A stretch of DNA of 64,000 nucleotides from Hymenobacter gelipurpurascens (lineage in GTDB: Bacteria; Bacteroidota; Bacteroidia; Cytophagales; Hymenobacteraceae): the NCBI RefSeq assembly GCF_900187375.1, contig NZ_FYEW01000001.1, positions 930,001 to 994,000 on the forward strand. Direction: 5' to 3'. Under the pieces are notes generated by a model. It made no database searches and had not been told where the DNA came from. It worked only from the letters and a program-made list of their open reading frames with translations. Made by a program: the position numbers and the translations under genes. Of this stretch, positions 60,311-64,000 are shown piece by piece (positions within the stretch are counted from its first letter, which is position 1; each line of letters opens with the position of its first letter).

Positions 60311-61186
60311 CTAATTATGCTCTCGTTTCAAGCGTATATGGCGCTGAAGCTGGCGCCGAAGCTGCCGATTGAGCTGCTCCAGCAGCCGCCGGCAACGCCG
60401 GCTGGTTTCCAATTCTTCGGCCGTAACCGGGGTGAGGTTAATGGCTTCCTGCAGCACCGCAACAGCGCGGCTTCGCTGACCCTGGTTTAAGTACACCCGA
60501 GCCAGATCGTAGCAAAACTCAATGCGCTGCGGAGCCAGCTCGTGCGCCCGCACCAGCGCATCAATTGCTTTGCGGGTGCCGGCGCCACTGGGCGTTCCTC
60601 CCAGGAACAGTCGGCTGAATACCCGCTCCAGCAAATTGTAGTGGTCTACGCGGTAGTGCCACCGGCCTAGTAGCTGCCAGGCATCGGCCCAATCGGGGCG
60701 GCGGGCCACAGCCATAAACACGTGCGGCTTCATTTCGCGGTAGGCCAGTAGCCGCCCCCGGGAAGCCAGCAGCGTAGCTTGGTTGGAAAGCGCTAAAGCT
60801 TCAGCATAATGGCCCTCTCCTTCCGTGGGCTGCACTACTAGGGCCCGGTTGGCGTAGAGCCGAGCCGCCGAAAAGTAGGCAGCCTTGCGGGTTTCATCGG
60901 TATAACGGGCTCCTATGCGCACACTCAGCACAGCCGCCTGCCACAGCGCATCGTAAGTGGCGGGAGCTTTAGCCAGCACCTGCTCATACTTGGCCAAGGC
61001 CTCCGACTCGTGGTATTGCTCCTGCAGCGTTTTGGCGTCTGTCATCAACTGCCGAATGACCGGATCAGCAAGTGGCCTAGCAGCCTTCTCAGCTGCCGCA
61101 CTTACTTGCGCGGCTGCTTCCGGCAGACATACAAGCGGCAGCCATAGGCTTAGAAACAGGACAGCTAAACGAAACAAACGAAGCAT
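60311..61186 (-). CDS. Secreted TPR-like protein
   Basis: 291 residues. Signal peptide (1-26, PEAAAQ), then helical TPR-like repeats (ESEALAKYEQVLAKAPATYDALWQAAVLSVRIG, WADAWQLLGRWHYRVDHYN, ALVRAHELAPQRIEFCYDLARVYLNQGQRSRAVAVLQEAINL) and a very basic C-terminus (LNRQLRRQLQRHIRLKREHN). The layout is like eukaryotic regulator of microtubule dynamics/RMD-type TPRs. It lies beside the TPR lipoprotein on the same strand, with a 72-bp gap. Confidence 0.85.
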   Translation of the reverse strand: MLRLFRLAVLFLSLWLPLVCLPEAAAQVSAAAEKAARPLADPVIRQLMTDAKTLQEQYHESEALAKYEQVLAKAPATYDALWQAAVLSVRIGARYTDETRKAAYFSAARLYANRALVVQPTEGEGHYAEALALSNQATLLASRGRLLAYREMKPHVFMAVARRPDWADAWQLLGRWHYRVDHYNLLERVFSRLFLGGTPSGAGTRKAIDALVRAHELAPQRIEFCYDLARVYLNQGQRSRAVAVLQEAINLTPVTAEELETSRRCRRLLEQLNRQLRRQLQRHIRLKREHN

Positions 61187-61208
61187 GGAAGATTTTAACC
61201 CTGCAAAT

Positions 61209-61237
61209 CTGCTGGTTTTCCGTGAAGGAACCAGCAG
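61209..61237. other. 9-bp hairpin between parC and the TPR gene
   Basis: CTGCTGGTT/AACCAGCAG (61209-61217 with 61229-61237), 23 bp before the TPR gene start and after the parC terminator. Role unknown, perhaps in the leader of the TPR gene. Confidence 0.45.
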
Positions 61238-61322
61238 GTAGCAGACTGATAGCGTAGGCGGGAGTGCAAGAATACGCTCCTGACTCTAGGCCACTACTGA
61301 TGCTGCTTTTGAACCCCGGACA

Positions 61323-61361
61323 AAAAAAGCCCCACTCCTGGTTGTTGAGTGGGGCTTTTTT
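61323..61361 (-). terminator. Terminator after parC
   Basis: Perfect 15-bp stem (61323-61337 with 61347-61361) with A- and T-runs, 3 bp after the parC stop region. Strong intrinsic terminator. Confidence 0.92.
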
Positions 61362-61363
61362 GC

Positions 61364-64000
61364 TTAAAACAGCTTCAGCTGCGACTTGGGAGTTTTCAGT
61401 ACTGCCTGAGCCTGGGCTACGTCGGCGGCTGATATCTCCACGTCGCCGGTGTGCTCAGGCATGGGCGTTTCATCAGGAGCAGCTGCACTCCCGGCGCGCG
61501 GAATGGTGGCTGGGCCGGATTTTTTCTTGCCTTCGCGGCGCTGCGGCTCGGGGCCTTCATCCGTGAGCAACACCACAGAATGGATTTTGAAGTAGTTGAG
61601 CTTGTTGCCCATCGCCTTCCACCCTTTCACGTCAATAAACTCGTGGAGCTGGATTTTCTCGGTTTCCTTATCAGCCTTTTTGTCGCGCTGGAGCTGCACT
61701 TCTACCTGCGGCTCAGGGTTCGCGGTAACCACCAGCAACTTCGAGCCTTTCGATTCTGAGATGAATACAAAGCGGTTTTCCAGCTTGCTGGTTTCAATCT
61801 TAAACCGCTTAATGTAATGCATCTTCGTGTCACCTTCCGCGTACACGGCGCTAAGTACCGTGTCGGCCTCCAGCTTGCGCAACAGCACTATGTTGGGCAG
61901 ATCAAAGTGGTGCGCCGGATCTGCTGCTTTTAGCTCGTAGCTGCCATCCTTGTACACCACCAGCACCGTGTCGTCAGTATCGAAGGCGCCGAGGTAACGA
62001 CCGTGGCCCGTAGTATTGAGGCGGCCGGTAACCTCATCGAAGAACGTTTCGCGCCCACCCAGCGTGGAGTCGCCGAGGCTTTTTTGCGTGATTTTCTTGA
62101 TGGGTTGCTTGGTCACGATGTTGCCCATCGACCCCTTGCCTTTAATGGACAGCTCGGCAAAGTCGAAGTCAAACTGCTTCACCCGGGCGGCCGCCTTATC
62201 GGAGAGCTGGATGTTTACAATTTCCGATTCCGAATTGGGGTTAGCCGTCAGGTAGAGCGTTTTGGTGCCTTTAGTGCCTTTGGTCAGGTCATACACCTTG
62301 TCGCGGGTAATGCCCGTGACCAGGAAGCGCTTGGCAAAGCTGATACCGGAGGCGCCATCCAAGTACACCATATTGTACACCAGCCGGTCGTCGTTCTTAT
62401 TATAGACGCCTACGTGTAGAATGTCCTTGCCCACGAAGGTCTTTTCCGCGATTTTAGACACTGTAAACGTACCATCCCGACGAATAGCTATGATGTCGTC
62501 CAGGTCGGAGCAGCTGGTGACTTCCACGGCCTTCTCGTCTTTCTTGAGGCCATAGCCCACGAAACCATCGGCGTAGTTTACGTAGAGCTTCTGGTTAGCC
62601 ACGGCCACTTTTTGGGCCGTTACCACATCAAAGGTGCGCAGTTGGGTTTTACGCTCTCTGTTCTGGCCGTACCTCTTCAGCAGACCTTCAAAGTAGTTGA
62701 TGGCGTAGCGCGTGAGGTTGGCCAAATGGTCGGCTACTTCCGTCAGCTCACCTTCCAGACGCTGGATAAACTCTTCGGCCTTGAACCCATCGAACTTCGA
62801 AATGCGCTTGATGCGGATTTCCGTCAGGCGCGTCAAATCGTCCTCCGTGATGGTGCGGCGCAGCACAATGCGCGTGTCGTTGGCCTTTTGCTTCTCGCCT
62901 TCAATGCGCACGAACTTGCGTAGGCCACTGTCAATCGTTTCGAGAATCTCTTCCCAGGTTTCGCACTCCTCAATTTTGCGGTAGATGCGGTTCTCGATGA
63001 AAATCTTCTCCAGCGAAGCCGAAAGCCACTTCTCCTGCAGTTCCTCCTGACGAATTTCCAGCTCGCGCTCCAGCAGGCGCACAGTTTTCTGGGTGCTCAG
63101 GCGCAGCATATCCTCTACTCCCACAAAGCGCGGCTTATCCTCGATAATCACGCAGGTGTTGGGCGAAATGCTGATTTCGCAGTCGGTGAAGGCGTACAGC
63201 GCGTCCATCGTGAGGTCGGGGCTCACGCCGGTAGGCAGATGCACCTGAATCTCGACGGCCGCCGCCGTGTTATCGACCACCTTCTTGATCTTGATTTTAT
63301 TCGCCTCCGAGGCCTTCACGATGCTTTCCATCAGCGCCGTGGTGGTGGTGCCGTACGGAATGTCCCGGATGACGAGCATGGTCTTATCCGCCTTCTCGAT
63401 GGTAGCGCGCAGGCGTATTTTTGCGCCGCGTAGGCCACCGTTATAGTTCGAGACGTCGCAGAGGCCACCCGTCGGGAAGTCGGGGAACAGTTGAATGTCG
63501 CGGCCCCGCAGCACATCAATACTAGCCTTGCACAACTCGCGGAAGTTGTGGGGCATAATCTTCGTAGACAGGCCTACGGCAATGCCTTCTACGCCTTGGG
63601 CCAGCAGCAGCGGGAATTTGACGGGCAGCGTGGTGGGCTCGCGCTTGCGGCCGTCGTAGCTCATCTGCCACTCCGTGATGTCGGGGTTGAAGACCACATC
63701 CAAAGCAAACTTGCTCAGGCGGGCTTCAATATAACGCGGGGCAGCCGCGCCGTCGCCGGTCCGGATGTCACCCCAGTTGCCCTGGGTTTCGATCAGCAGA
63801 TCCTTCTGGCCCAGGTTCACCATAGCGTCGCCGATGGAGGCGTCGCCGTGGGGGTGGTACTGCATGGTCTGCCCGATGACGTTGGCTACTTTGTTGAAGC
63901 GGCCATCGTCCATTTCCTTCATAGCATGCAGAATGCGGCGCTGCACCGGCTTGAGGCCGTCCTCAATGGCGGGCACGGCACGCTCCAGAATCACGTAGCT
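61364..64000 (-). CDS. parC: Topoisomerase IV subunit A (partial; N-terminus outside the window)
   Basis: At least 878 residues are present; the frame stays open through the window end (…SYVILERAVPAIEDGLKPVQRRIL). Seen: the QRRILHAM and KVANVIGQTMQYHPHGDASIGDAM blocks of type II topoisomerases and the catalytic Tyr in AAPRYIEARLS. The C-terminal half shows beta-pinwheel-like repeats but no clear GyrA box. A long Pro/Glu/Lys tail (KKSGPATIPRAGS) ends the protein. The Bacteroidota ParC pattern is clear; GyrA is less likely. Confidence 0.93.
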   Translation of the reverse strand, partial: SYVILERAVPAIEDGLKPVQRRILHAMKEMDDGRFNKVANVIGQTMQYHPHGDASIGDAMVNLGQKDLLIETQGNWGDIRTGDGAAAPRYIEARLSKFALDVVFNPDITEWQMSYDGRKREPTTLPVKFPLLLAQGVEGIAVGLSTKIMPHNFRELCKASIDVLRGRDIQLFPDFPTGGLCDVSNYNGGLRGAKIRLRATIEKADKTMLVIRDIPYGTTTTALMESIVKASEANKIKIKKVVDNTAAAVEIQVHLPTGVSPDLTMDALYAFTDCEISISPNTCVIIEDKPRFVGVEDMLRLSTQKTVRLLERELEIRQEELQEKWLSASLEKIFIENRIYRKIEECETWEEILETIDSGLRKFVRIEGEKQKANDTRIVLRRTITEDDLTRLTEIRIKRISKFDGFKAEEFIQRLEGELTEVADHLANLTRYAINYFEGLLKRYGQNRERKTQLRTFDVVTAQKVAVANQKLYVNYADGFVGYGLKKDEKAVEVTSCSDLDDIIAIRRDGTFTVSKIAEKTFVGKDILHVGVYNKNDDRLVYNMVYLDGASGISFAKRFLVTGITRDKVYDLTKGTKGTKTLYLTANPNSESEIVNIQLSDKAAARVKQFDFDFAELSIKGKGSMGNIVTKQPIKKITQKSLGDSTLGGRETFFDEVTGRLNTTGHGRYLGAFDTDDTVLVVYKDGSYELKAADPAHHFDLPNIVLLRKLEADTVLSAVYAEGDTKMHYIKRFKIETSKLENRFVFISESKGSKLLVVTANPEPQVEVQLQRDKKADKETEKIQLHEFIDVKGWKAMGNKLNYFKIHSVVLLTDEGPEPQRREGKKKSGPATIPRAGSAAAPDETPMPEHTGDVEISAADVAQAQAVLKTPKSQLKLF

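Noticed and set aside
1..64000. CRISPR array, insertion sequence, prophage or rRNA operon
   Set aside because: No regular spacer-repeat array, transposase, integrase, phage structural gene or rRNA sequence was seen. The short-period tracts are too short and degenerate for CRISPR.

Overview
The window reads as a chromosomal segment of a GC-rich Bacteroidota, most like Hymenobacter or a close relative (Cytophagia). The signs are a secreted subtilase with a type IX sorting tail, TonB-dependent receptors with carboxypeptidase-like N-domains, bacillithiol (BshB1) and sphingolipid-type (alpha-oxoamine synthase) genes, a short sigma factor without region 1.1, a histone-H1-like protein, a tRNA without encoded CCA, promoters of the TAnnTTTG type, and an almost complete lack of Shine-Dalgarno sequences. 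The genus is inferred from protein style, not from a marker gene.

Layout. 0.2-10 kb: a lipid/glycan pair (GT2 plus LAB_N protein), then a complete histidine operon on the minus strand, hisG-D-C-B-H-A-F-IE. It is preceded by a previously unlisted 26-codon leader peptide carrying six His codons in eight (HHHLHGHH), so the operon looks attenuated. 10-16 kb: a DUF2911/TPR protein, a Crp-type regulator, a fatty acid hydroxylase, a TonB-dependent receptor and rpe. 16-24.5 kb: a zinc-ribbon protein, the type IX-secreted protease, a lipoprotein, mnmA, a TrpF-like protein lacking the catalytic Cys, an MDMPI/DinB-fold protein, trmB and folC. 24.6-33.4 kb: a cell-envelope run (large TPR protein, beta-barrel, HU/SPOR protein, ExbB, ExbD, TonB) leading into folC and trmB. 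33.7-38 kb: an accessory-like stretch with an AT-rich lipoprotein, a hydrolase fused to a CarboxypepD-like domain, a RES/Xre toxin-antitoxin pair with a doubled operator, and a GyrI-like gene broken by an apparent template-switch event. 38-48.5 kb: housekeeping and envelope genes (holA, tyrS, H1-like, AONS, accC, bshB1, M23, trxB, rpoD). 48.5-64 kb: pnp, rpsO, an LptF/G permease, a START-like protein, tRNA-Met, EamA, PAP2, the thrS-infC-rpmI-rplT operon (infC starts at AUA), two TPR proteins, and parC cut off by the window end.

The strongest unexplained signal is genome-scale. The heptamer TAGGCCA (extended form (C/G)TAGGCCA(C/G)) occurs about 47 times on the two strands in the first 30 kb by my count, roughly ten times chance. 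It lies inside genes, at stop codons, and as inverted pairs around terminators. A second signal is a family of short-period intergenic repeats (TTCAC-type octads, AAGTNAG and GGCAACT heptads) placed just before start codons, often with an inverted partner after the preceding stop codon.
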